Part shown: in pieces, positions 8,177 through 15,904 of the stretch | Numbering within the stretch: the stretch's first letter is position 1 | Layout: the number at the start of each line of letters is the position of its first letter | Source: DATKPE01 sp035524335 | Lineage (GTDB): Bacteria; Bacteroidota; Ignavibacteria; UBA10030; SZUA-254 | Assembly: GCA_035524335.1 (NCBI GenBank) | Contig: DATKPE010000042.1 | Location: forward strand, 1 to 26,774 | Direction: 5' to 3' | DNA: 26,774 nt | Notes under the pieces: generated by a model | Databases searched by the model: none | Seen by the model: the letters and a program-made list of their open reading frames with translations, nothing else | Told to the model about the DNA's origin: nothing | Made by a program: the position numbers and the translations under genes

Positions 8177-11100
8177 ATGAAATTATGTGCCGCAGGTGTC
8201 ATACTTCTGTCGCTCTTGTTCACCCTCAATCCCGCCCTCGGCGGTCAGCCGGGCGGGGACATCGTCATCAACGTGACGACCGCCGCGCCGTCGTCCCCGG
8301 CGCCCGGGGGAAATCTGCTGAACGGATTCCGGCAGGCGCTCAAGGGTCAGACGATCGTGTACCACTCCTCCCATCCCGACGCGGAAGAGGCCCTGATCGT
8401 CCGCGCCAACAGCGAGGCGAACTCCGCCTCGTGGGAAACGGATACCGTTCCGTCCGGCTACCGCGGAGATACCATCAGGTTTATCTGGATCGCCGGACTG
8501 GAGCGGTCGGGCTGGGGAGAAAGCAAAACCGGTCACCCCTTCCGTCTCTATATCGACGGGCGATTGCGGCTCACGTTCAGAAATTTCAAGGACTCCACCG
8601 CGTCGCACTGGTCGGTCTCCTCCGCCGACGGGACGAGGCTCTCGTTCTCCGCCCGGATAGCCGACAGGTTCGGTGATCAGTTCGGCTACATGTATCTCTC
8701 CCTTCCGAGGAAGGATGCGGCTCCCGGGAAACCGCTTGTTCTCTCGGTCGTCGGCGAAGAAGCCGGCAGTCTGGAATGGTACATGACGTTTCAATACAGA
8801 TTCAGCTTTACCCCGTCTGTGCGGGCGGAACCGGCCCTTTTCCGGGACGGCGACGGAGCCCGGCAGGTTCTCCGTGTCAGCCTCGATAATCTTCAGCCCG
8901 GAAGTTTCGCCGAAATATCGGCCGGGGGCTCGCTCCTGAAAAAGGATACGCTCCGGATCGGCGCAAACATCTATTCGCTTCCGATTCCGGCTGTCTCCTC
9001 CCCCTCCGGGCGGACCCTCCTCTACAGGGTGAACGGTATCACTGTCTGCACCACGGCCTTCACCGTGCGTCCCGTTCAGCGGAGAGATATCTATCTCCTT
9101 TCCCACTCCCATAACGACATCGGGTATACCGATATTCAGACGGTGGTCGAGCAGAAGCAGTGGCGCAACATTGACGAAGCCCTCCGGCTGATCGATGCGA
9201 CGCGCGATTATCCCCCCGATGCCCGGTACCGCTGGAACATCGAAGTTCTCTGGCCGCTCGAGAGCTATCTCCGGCAGGCGGATGAGACGCGAAAAGCGAA
9301 GCTTCTCGATGCGATCCGGGAGGGAAGCATCGGGATCAACGCATTGTACGGGAATGAGCTGACAGGTCTGGCAACGTCCGTCGAAATGAGTCATTTCACC
9401 GATTATGCGAGAAGCTTTTCGCGGGAATATGGGATTCCGGTCACGACGGCGCTCGTCTCGGATATTCCCGGATTCACGTGGGGTATCGTTCCCGCCCTTG
9501 CTCAGAGCGGCATCAGATATTTTGCAAGCGGTCCGAACTCGGGCGACCGGATCGGATTCGTTCTCTCGCAATGGGGCGACCGGCCCTTTTACTGGACTTC
9601 GCAGTCGGGCGGCGAGAAAGTACTCTTCTGGGTCGCCGGCGCCGGCTATTCGAGCTTCCATGAGGGGACCCTCGCGAAACTGGGCGACGAAAAGCTGATG
9701 AAGATGATGCGGCGTCTGGATGAGACCGGGTATCCGTATTCGATCGTCCAGATGCCCTACACGCTGGGCGATAACGGTCCTCCCGATTCCACGCTCTCCG
9801 ATTATGTCAGACGATGGAATGCGACTTACCTCTCACCGAGGCTGATCATCGCCACGCACCGGCAGATGTTCGAGGAGTTCGAACGGCGGCATGGAAGGGA
9901 CCTGCCGGTCTTTGCGGGAGATTTTACCCCGTACTGGGAGGATGGCGCACAGTCCACGGCATTCGAGACCGCGCTCTGCCGCCGCGCCGTCGGCCGGCTG
10001 GTGGAGGCCGAGGCGCTCTGGTCGATGCGGGCCCCCGGGCGGTTTCCTGCCGGGGAGGATGCGGAGGCGTGGCGAAACGTCGTCCTCTACGACGAACATA
10101 CATGGGGCGCCGGAAACAGCGTCGAACAGCCCGACGATCCGGAAGTGAAAAAGCAGTGGGAGATAAAGCGTGGTTTCGCCCTCACTGCCGACTCTCTCTC
10201 GCACAGACTCCTCGACACCGCGTTCGGGTATCGTGCAGGCCCGGCCGTGAACGGGTCCCGTGTCGCGATCTTCAATCCCACGGGCTGGAGCCGGTCGGAT
10301 GTGACGATGGTGCCTGCCTCCCTGAGCGCCGGCGGCGATGAGGTAATCGATTCCGGTGGCAGGAGCGTTCCTGCACAGAGGCTTGCGGACGGTGACCTGG
10401 CCGTCAAAGTCGATAACCTTCCCCCGTTCTCCTCCGAAATTCTTGAAATCCGGAAAGGGGGACGAAAACCTGCCGCCCGGCGTTCCGCTTCCGGAACCGT
10501 TCTGGAAAACGGAAACCTCCGGCTCTCGGTCGACCCGCGGACTGGCTCTGTGAGTGAATTGTACTGGAAATCGGGCGGCAAACAGTTTGTCTCCGGCACC
10601 GCGGAGCTGAATAAATATCTCTATGTCCCCGGGACCGATCCCGACAGCGCCCGTTCTCTTTTGCATGTGACCGTGACCCCGGGCGAGTGGGGAAAACTGA
10701 TCAAATCGCTCATTGTCGCAGGCGATGCACCGGGGTGCCGGAACTACCGGACGGAGATCCGGATTACGGAGGGAACCAGCCGGGTCGATATTGTGACGGT
10801 ATTCGACAAGCTCGCGGTCCGTGAAAAGGAGGGAATGCACGTCGCATTCCCCTTCGCCGTACCGGATGCGGCGATCCGGTACGACGTGGCGAACGGCATC
10901 GTCCGTCCCGAAAAAGATCAGCTCGCCGGCTCGTGCAGGAATTTCTTTTCGGTGCAGTCGTGGGTCGATGTTTCGAACGCCGGGTACGGCATCACGCTCG
11001 CAACCCCCGACGTCCCGCTGATCGAGCTCGGGCGGATCACGGCGGAAAAGCCCTGGATGACATCCGCGGATACCACGCCCCCGGTCTATTCGTATGTCAT

Positions 11101-11515
11101 GAACAATTACTGGCACACCAATTACAAGGCCGATCAGGAAGGGATCACGGAGATCCGGTACGCCCTGATGCCCCATGCGGCATTTCACCCTGATGATGCC
11201 GTCCGGTTCGGGAGGGAGTGCAGGGAACCGCTTCTCGTGACACCCGCCGGAAAAGACCGGCGCCCCGTCCGGGAACTGTTCCGGCTCGAACCGGCGGGCG
11301 TGGTGACGGAATCTGTCCGGCCGGTGGAGGGGGGCTGGCTGATCTATCTGTACAATCCGGCGGCGGATTCCGCCCTGGTCCGGATCCGCTGGAACACAAA
11401 AAGTCAGATGAAATTTTCCCGGAGCGGCCCCGACGGTATGCCGGGCGGTCAGCCGGGGAACGGGTTCCTCCTGCCCGGATACGGCAGTGCATATGTGCGG
11501 GTGGAGCGGGACTGA
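8177..11515 (+). CDS. Large secreted GH38-like glycosidase (alpha-mannosidase superfamily)
   Basis: This 1112-residue protein carries a signal peptide at residues 1-22 (MKLCAAGVILLSLLFTLNPALG). About 300 residues of beta-rich domain precede the catalytic part, which is unusual for plain GH38 enzymes. The GH38-type barrel begins at residue 305 with LLSHSHNDIGYTD, where His312 and Asp314 correspond to zinc ligands. Asp429 in TTALVSDIPGFTWG matches the nucleophile position, and a later DEHTWGAGNS block carries the further zinc-binding histidine. A beta-sandwich C-terminal region with the GH38 C-terminal character follows to the end. By family it should hydrolyse alpha-mannosidic or related linkages outside the cytoplasm, but divergence from classic mannosidases leaves the substrate open. 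It ends only 12 bases from the convergent kinase gene, with no terminator between them. Confidence 0.88.
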   Translation: MKLCAAGVILLSLLFTLNPALGGQPGGDIVINVTTAAPSSPAPGGNLLNGFRQALKGQTIVYHSSHPDAEEALIVRANSEANSASWETDTVPSGYRGDTIRFIWIAGLERSGWGESKTGHPFRLYIDGRLRLTFRNFKDSTASHWSVSSADGTRLSFSARIADRFGDQFGYMYLSLPRKDAAPGKPLVLSVVGEEAGSLEWYMTFQYRFSFTPSVRAEPALFRDGDGARQVLRVSLDNLQPGSFAEISAGGSLLKKDTLRIGANIYSLPIPAVSSPSGRTLLYRVNGITVCTTAFTVRPVQRRDIYLLSHSHNDIGYTDIQTVVEQKQWRNIDEALRLIDATRDYPPDARYRWNIEVLWPLESYLRQADETRKAKLLDAIREGSIGINALYGNELTGLATSVEMSHFTDYARSFSREYGIPVTTALVSDIPGFTWGIVPALAQSGIRYFASGPNSGDRIGFVLSQWGDRPFYWTSQSGGEKVLFWVAGAGYSSFHEGTLAKLGDEKLMKMMRRLDETGYPYSIVQMPYTLGDNGPPDSTLSDYVRRWNATYLSPRLIIATHRQMFEEFERRHGRDLPVFAGDFTPYWEDGAQSTAFETALCRRAVGRLVEAEALWSMRAPGRFPAGEDAEAWRNVVLYDEHTWGAGNSVEQPDDPEVKKQWEIKRGFALTADSLSHRLLDTAFGYRAGPAVNGSRVAIFNPTGWSRSDVTMVPASLSAGGDEVIDSGGRSVPAQRLADGDLAVKVDNLPPFSSEILEIRKGGRKPAARRSASGTVLENGNLRLSVDPRTGSVSELYWKSGGKQFVSGTAELNKYLYVPGTDPDSARSLLHVTVTPGEWGKLIKSLIVAGDAPGCRNYRTEIRITEGTSRVDIVTVFDKLAVREKEGMHVAFPFAVPDAAIRYDVANGIVRPEKDQLAGSCRNFFSVQSWVDVSNAGYGITLATPDVPLIELGRITAEKPWMTSADTTPPVYSYVMNNYWHTNYKADQEGITEIRYALMPHAAFHPDDAVRFGRECREPLLVTPAGKDRRPVRELFRLEPAGVVTESVRPVEGGWLIYLYNPAADSALVRIRWNTKSQMKFSRSGPDGMPGGQPGNGFLLPGYGSAYVRVERD

Positions 11516-11527
11516 GAAGGGAGCAGT

Positions 11528-14035
11528 TCAGCCGCCGTAGCGGAGCGCTTCGGACGGTTTGTTCCAGCGGAGATAGAGTGCCCGGAGGCGCCCGGCCGCG
11601 CGGAGTGTGCGGGGATTCTCCTTACCCTGTGACGCCGTGAGATCGCGGTAGGAAGTCAGGAGGAGCGATTCGGCTTCCTCGTACTTTCCCTCCGAGGCAA
11701 GGCATTCCCCGAGAGCTCCCTGCGCTATCGAGGTGAAGGGGTGTCCTTTCGGGAGCGATTCGGTTCTGAGCCGGAGCGCCATCCGCAGGAGCGTATCGGC
11801 TTCGTGCTGTCTGCCGCAGGCGTTCAGGGCGAGGCCCCTGATCATGAGGGCGGTGGGGTAGTGATCGTAATGGGGACCGAAGCTGGAAAGATAGATCCCG
11901 ATCGCCTCGTCGGCCGCGGTCAACGCCCGGGGATAATTTCCTTCCGCATAGAACAGGGCCGCCTGATTCCTGATATTATCGCCGAACCAGAGATGGGTGG
12001 GTCCGACCGATCGCCGGAAGATCGATTCCGCCCTGCGGAGGAGAACGCCGGCCGAATCGTACGCGCCCGTCTCGGTGAGAAATCCGCCCAGAACCGTCAT
12101 CATGAAACCGAAATCGGGAAGGGTGGTATCCCCGCTCCGGGCATACTCGGCGACGGCGTCGCGGGAGGTTCGGAGCGCCTCGTCAAATTTTCCCTGGTCC
12201 GCGAGGGTGGAGGCGAGTGTGCATTTCGTCAGGCCGGGCATGAACCGCGACTCCGGGGAGAAGGCGGGTGTGAGTGAGAGGACCTCCCTGAACGCCGTTT
12301 CGGCTTCGTGCGAATCGCCCTGGGTGCGGCGGAGGTAGCCGAAATTGTTGAGGGCGGTGGTGAGAACCTCGGCCCGGATGTTTCCTTCCTGAAATGCGGT
12401 GCGCATCCGGGGGATGAGGTCCCGGAATTCCGTCTCCGCTTCGCTCATTTTCCCCTGTGCGAACAGATCGGCGGCCCAGAGGCCGAGGGCATCGAGGGAA
12501 CGCGGGTCGTTTTTCCCGTACATCCCTTCCTGAAGGGTGATGTAGATCCGCAGATGCTGATACATGAGATCGTACCGTCCCAGTCCGCCGTAGCTTTCGC
12601 TCAGGGTCCGTTCCAGTTCGGCCCTGATTTCCGGCTTTATCGATCCGCCCTGCGCGGCGATGTGGCGTGCGGCGTCGTCGAGCATTTCCTTCATGGTTGT
12701 CTCATGCCCGGTGTCGGATGGGAGGTGTTTTCGCGGATTCGTATAGTTGAGGATCTGCCGGAGGAAGGTGTTGATATGTTCGGTGGTGAGTTTTTCCTCC
12801 TCGGCCCGTCTGGCCTGGTAGATGGTTGCGGTGAGTCCGCCGACCAGGATGAGGAAGAGAAGGGCGGCGGCTGTGACGCCGATCGCGTTCCGGCGGATGA
12901 ACCGGGAGGCGCGATAGGCGAAGGTGTTGTCGCGGGCGGAGACGGGCATCCCGTCGAGGTACCGCCGCAGGTCGTCGGCGAACTGTTCCACCGACCTGTA
13001 TCTGAGCTCCGGTTCCTTCCGCAGTGCCGTCAGGATGATGAGACCGAGGTCGCCGGAGAGGATCTGACGGATCCGGTCCGGACCGTCCGCCGAACTGATC
13101 AGGAGGTCGCGCGCGGCGGGACGGACAGGGTCGGTCGCCAACATCGCGGCGGAAAGTTCACGGGGGAGCGATCCCCGGACGTCGTGCGGTTTCTGACCGG
13201 TGCAGAGTTTGTAGAGGAGGACGCCGAGCGAATAGACGTCGCTGGAGGTCGTGACCCGTTCTCCGCGGAGCTGTTCGGGGCTGGCGTATTCCGGCGTCAG
13301 AGGGGCGGGGCCGGTCCGGGTGGCGTCGTCCTCGCCGGGGGATGCATCGGTGCCCAGGAGTTTTGCGATCCCGAAATCGAGCAGTTTCGGCACACCGTCG
13401 GAGGTTACCAGGATGTTGCCGGGTTTCAGATCGCGGTGCACGACGAGATTCTGATGGGCATACTGCACTGCATCGCAGACCTTGAGGAAGAGGTGAAGGC
13501 GGCCGGCGATGGTGAGTCGGCCGTGGTCGCAGAATTCGTCGATCCGTTCGCCGTCGATGTATTCGATGACGAGATAGGGAATTCCGTCGGGGAGGGTTCC
13601 CGCATCGAGGAGCCGGGCGATGTTCGGATGCTCGAAGCGGGCGAGGGTCATCCGTTCGAGGGCGAACCTGCGCTGGAGTTCGGCAGGACTCATGCCGTAA
13701 CGCATCAGTTTGATCGCCACGACCCTGTCGAAGGCGCCGTCGTCGCGGACGCCCTGGTACAATTCCCCCATACCGCCGCGTGCGATGAGGCGTGCGATGC
13801 GGTAAGGTCCCGCGGAAGTGCCGGTCCTGGGATCGGGGAGGGCATCGGACTGGGACGGGTAGAGGGGGGCGAGGAAATCGCTGGCACGGTCATGGGCGCC
13901 GAGGAGCGAGAGAAGTTCGGCGGCGACGGCCGGATCCTTCACACGGATGTCCGCGATCAGGCGCTCCCGGCCGGCGGCATCCATTCCGACCGCGTCGGCA
14001 AAAAAGTTCTTGAGCCGTTCGGTCTGCTCGTTCAT
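11528..14035 (-). CDS. Membrane Ser/Thr protein kinase with TPR sensor region
   Basis: This 835-residue protein starts at the ATG at 14035, which overlaps the sigma-factor stop as ATGA. The Hanks-type kinase domain spans about 78-365: glycine loop ARGGMGELYQG (85-95), Lys109 in VVAIK, Glu127 of helix C, catalytic HRDLKPGN (200-207, Asp202) and DFG (220-222), so it should be active. One transmembrane helix follows (about 384-406). The remaining ~430 residues are predicted TPR-like helical repeats and probably lie outside the cytoplasm. The N-terminal ~60 residues form a short helical module (FFADAVGMDAAGRERLIADI) common in kinases of this type. A longer open frame upstream to 14671 is antiphase read-through of the sigma gene. 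The overlap implies translational coupling with the ECF factor, its most likely substrate. Confidence 0.93.
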   Translation of the reverse strand: MNEQTERLKNFFADAVGMDAAGRERLIADIRVKDPAVAAELLSLLGAHDRASDFLAPLYPSQSDALPDPRTGTSAGPYRIARLIARGGMGELYQGVRDDGAFDRVVAIKLMRYGMSPAELQRRFALERMTLARFEHPNIARLLDAGTLPDGIPYLVIEYIDGERIDEFCDHGRLTIAGRLHLFLKVCDAVQYAHQNLVVHRDLKPGNILVTSDGVPKLLDFGIAKLLGTDASPGEDDATRTGPAPLTPEYASPEQLRGERVTTSSDVYSLGVLLYKLCTGQKPHDVRGSLPRELSAAMLATDPVRPAARDLLISSADGPDRIRQILSGDLGLIILTALRKEPELRYRSVEQFADDLRRYLDGMPVSARDNTFAYRASRFIRRNAIGVTAAALLFLILVGGLTATIYQARRAEEEKLTTEHINTFLRQILNYTNPRKHLPSDTGHETTMKEMLDDAARHIAAQGGSIKPEIRAELERTLSESYGGLGRYDLMYQHLRIYITLQEGMYGKNDPRSLDALGLWAADLFAQGKMSEAETEFRDLIPRMRTAFQEGNIRAEVLTTALNNFGYLRRTQGDSHEAETAFREVLSLTPAFSPESRFMPGLTKCTLASTLADQGKFDEALRTSRDAVAEYARSGDTTLPDFGFMMTVLGGFLTETGAYDSAGVLLRRAESIFRRSVGPTHLWFGDNIRNQAALFYAEGNYPRALTAADEAIGIYLSSFGPHYDHYPTALMIRGLALNACGRQHEADTLLRMALRLRTESLPKGHPFTSIAQGALGECLASEGKYEEAESLLLTSYRDLTASQGKENPRTLRAAGRLRALYLRWNKPSEALRYGG

Positions 14036-14613
14036 GAGCGGGCCGGTTCGTTCAGGTTCCGGAACAGCCAGGCGCGGGCGAATTCCCAGTCGCGCTTGAC
14101 CGTTCTGGCCGAAAGGGCGAGGATCTCCGCGATTTCGTCGTTTGTGAGTCCTCCGAAAAATCTGAGTTCGACGATACGGGCGGCGCGGGCGTCCGTTTTT
14201 TCGAGCTCCCGCATCGCCTCGTCGAGCGCCGCAATGTCGTCCAGAGATTCGGTCCGGACGGGAAGGGAGGTGTCGAGCTGAACGCGCGTGAGTCTGCCGC
14301 CCCGTTTCTCGGAACGGCGCGCCCGCGCGTGGTCGACCAGGATCTGCCGCATCGAGGAGGCCGCGATGTTGAAGAAATGAAGCCGGCTCTCCCACCTCAG
14401 GCTCCGGCTCCCGGTCAGCTTGAGGAACGATTCGTGCACCAGATCGGTTGTGAACATTGTCTGCGCCGGACCGGAGCGGTGGAGATTTACCGCCGCGATC
14501 CGACGGAGCTCGTCGTAGACCAGCGGGATGATCTCGTGCAGAGCGGATTCGTTCCCGAGCCTCGCCTCCTCCAGGAGACGGGTGATGTCGGGGGTCTCTT
14601 CGCGGTCGCTCAC
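14032..14613 (-). CDS. ECF-type RNA polymerase sigma factor
   Basis: This 193-residue protein begins at a GTG at 14613 (MSDREETPDITRLLEEARLG), giving the normal length of the ECF subfamily often annotated as sigma-70 TIGR02999. A GTG three codons earlier (14622) is an alternative. Region 2 runs from about residue 21 to 90 (VYDELRRIA, DLVHESFLKL, MRQILVDHARARRSEKRGG). Region 4 is the C-terminal helix-turn-helix (ARIVELRFFGGLTNDEIAEILALSARTVKRDWEFARAWL). In region 2.2 the usual acidic Asp-Ala-Glu-Asp is replaced by Phe-Thr-Thr-Asp (Thr55, Thr56). No anti-sigma gene is adjacent; instead the stop overlaps the start of a membrane kinase. The simplest reading is control by phosphorylation. Target promoters are unknown. 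Confidence 0.88.
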   Translation of the reverse strand: MSDREETPDITRLLEEARLGNESALHEIIPLVYDELRRIAAVNLHRSGPAQTMFTTDLVHESFLKLTGSRSLRWESRLHFFNIAASSMRQILVDHARARRSEKRGGRLTRVQLDTSLPVRTESLDDIAALDEAMRELEKTDARAARIVELRFFGGLTNDEIAEILALSARTVKRDWEFARAWLFRNLNEPARS

Positions 14614-15246
14614 GATGCGCACCCGCCCGCAGATTTCTTCCTGCCGCAGGGATGGTCGGTCGCGCGCGCAATCGGGGGCACCGCGACGGGGCGCGGGACG
14701 GTTATGATGGAATATGGAGGAGCCATGAACATGTATGGGCCGAACACGGTCAGCGGACAGCTTCAGTTGTGCACGGGCCGATCCGCCGCTCCCGCAAACC
14801 AGGGGCGGGGGGATGCATTCCCCCTGAAAAGCGGATGACCTGAGTGAGCGATTCCGTCGTTTCAATGCAGAATCAGCAGGGAAAGGGGTGCACACCGGAA
14901 AGAACGATCGAACGAAGGATGATCTTAAGATAGGCTTTTCCGGGCAATGATTCAACAGCGGGCCGATATTCCTCCTGGCGGAGGGGGAACGAGGGAGCTC
15001 TTCCCCGGTATATTTTTACCCGGGTCCCCGTCTCATGAGGGGGAAATTTTCAGAATTACGGGAGCAGATCGGTCTGTATCGTTGATCGGAGGGATCCGAG
15101 CGGAATAACGACGGAGTTCTCAAAAACCTGTTTCCGGCGGGAATTCATTCTTCTTTCTCATGGTCGCTCACTGGGTGTACCTTTTTTTGTGACGTGGATC
15201 CTTGTTTTTTTTGCCTGTTTTCACTATCTTGAAAGTCTTCTTTCAC
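14614..15246. other. Intergenic region between the ECF gene and tRNA-His
   Basis: About 630 bases lie between the divergent ECF and tRNA-His genes. I see no convincing gene. The sigma frame stays open to 14955, but that extension has no family sequence. The only site I can support is the tRNA-His promoter at 15202-15230. The promoter of the ECF operon must lie in the left part but is not evident. Confidence 0.5.
15202..15230 (+). promoter_or_regulatory. Promoter of tRNA-His
   Basis: TTGTTT (15202-15207) and TATCTT (15225-15230) are spaced by 17 bases and end 16 bases before the tRNA. Each box keeps its most conserved bases. This is a good position for a tRNA promoter and suggests a sigma70-like consensus in this organism. 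Confidence 0.55.
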
Positions 15247-15324
15247 GGTGTCCATAGTTCAGTTGGTTAGAACGCCAGGTTGTGGCCCTGGAGGTCGTGG
15301 GTTCAAGTCCCACTGGACACCCCA
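15247..15324 (+). tRNA. tRNA-His (GTG)
   Basis: Full cloverleaf: acceptor GTGTCCA/TGGACAC, D stem GTTC/GAAC, anticodon stem CCAGG/CCTGG with loop TTGTGGC (anticodon GTG), T stem GTGGG/CCCAC. The extra G at position -1 (15247) opposite C73 (15321) is the histidine identity mark. The CCA end is encoded (15322-15324). Confidence 0.97.
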
Positions 15325-15337
15325 GAAAATTGTAAAT

Positions 15338-15352
15338 TTGAAAATGTAAATT
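15338..15352 (+). repeat. Left inverted repeat of the four-helix-bundle remnant
   Basis: TTGAAAATGTAAATT here matches the reverse complement of 15769-15784 with a single one-base gap. It lies in an AT-rich stretch just after tRNA-His, with related GTAAATT copies on each side. It could be the end of a mobile unit or one arm of an RNA stem. Confidence 0.6.
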
Positions 15353-15388
15353 GTAAAATTAGCGATATTCAGCGGTTTGGGGGATATT

Positions 15389-15770
15389 GTGAATTCCGGA
15401 ATACTGCGGGATCGGACCGGGGCTTTTGCGGTTGATGTATTAAAGGTTATGGAGAAACTGCCGCGAACATAGGCGGCGGAAATTCTGACGAAACAGTTCC
15501 TCGGGTCGGCGATCTCGATCGATGCGAATTATCGGGCAGTATGCAGATCGCGATCGAAAGCGGAGTTCGTATCGATGATACATATTGTTCTGGAAGAAGC
15601 AGACGAAACAGAGTACTGGCTTGAACTGCTTCGTGGTGCAGGTGTACTATCCGATGGGATTCGTAAGCGACTCCTTCGGGGCGTCCGGACTCACTGCAAT
15701 ATTCACCGCGACTTAAAAGACTTCGCGGCTTCGTATGATGCAGGTACGCCATCTCCACCCGCCCGTTTAA
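15389..15770 (+). pseudogene. Decayed four-helix-bundle protein (23S rRNA intervening-sequence type)
   Basis: Joining frames by eye restores a protein of about 127 residues with the family pattern. FAVDVLKVMEKLP is followed by AAEILTKQFLGSAISIDANYRA, then SKAEFVSMIHIVLEEADETEYWLELLRGAGVL, and finally, in the +1 frame, GLTAIFTAT and KTSR. Three lesions break it: a TAG at 15470-15472, a frameshift between about 15680 and 15692, and a TAA at 15714-15716 in the new frame. The original stop is probably TAA 15768-15770, at the edge of the right inverted repeat. Intact relatives are small helical bundles encoded in 23S rRNA intervening sequences or as scattered single genes; one relative (Avd) serves diversity-generating retroelements. 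No reverse transcriptase is nearby. The 79-residue open frame beginning at 15575 is a fragment of this gene. Confidence 0.75.
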
Positions 15771-15784
15771 TTTACCATTTTCAA
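15769..15784 (-). repeat. Right inverted repeat of the four-helix-bundle remnant
   Basis: AATTTACCATTTTCAA is the inverted partner of 15338-15352, differing by one extra base. It covers the end of the ancestral stop codon and finishes seven bases before tRNA-Glu. Confidence 0.6.
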
Positions 15785-15791
15785 TGTATCC

Positions 15792-15864
15792 GCCCCCATC
15801 GTCTAGAGGCCTAGGACACGAGCTTTTCAAGCTTGTAACACCGGTTCGAATCCGGTTGGGGGCA
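15792..15864 (+). tRNA. tRNA-Glu (TTC)
   Basis: Cloverleaf: acceptor GCCCCCA/TGGGGGC, D stem GTCT/GGAC, anticodon stem CGAGC/GCTTG with loop TTTTCAA (anticodon TTC), T stem ACCGG/CCGGT, discriminator A at 15864. The next bases are CAA, so CCA is not encoded, unlike tRNA-His upstream. No promoter of its own is clear, so it may depend on transcription from the tRNA-His promoter. Confidence 0.96.
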
Positions 15865-15904
15865 CAAGAGAAGTGACGATCGCCACCAGCTGAAAGGGGA
15901 TTCC

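Noticed and set aside
12308..14281. A 657-codon plus-strand frame opposite the kinase
   Set aside because: It is the complement of a GC-rich coding region with Gly/Val/Asp/Glu-rich low-complexity composition and no motif.
11528..14671. A kinase frame extended by ~210 codons upstream of 14035
   Set aside because: The extension is the sigma gene read in another frame; the kinase start at 14035 fits the ATGA overlap and family length.
15325..15791. Diversity-generating retroelement suggested by the Avd-like four-helix bundle
   Set aside because: No reverse transcriptase, template/variable repeat pair or target gene is present; the sequence fits the ordinary 23S intervening-sequence protein type and is decayed.
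15447..15830. A 127-codon minus-strand frame between the tRNA genes
   Set aside because: The plus strand shows clear four-helix-bundle homology across the same bases, and this frame runs into tRNA-Glu.
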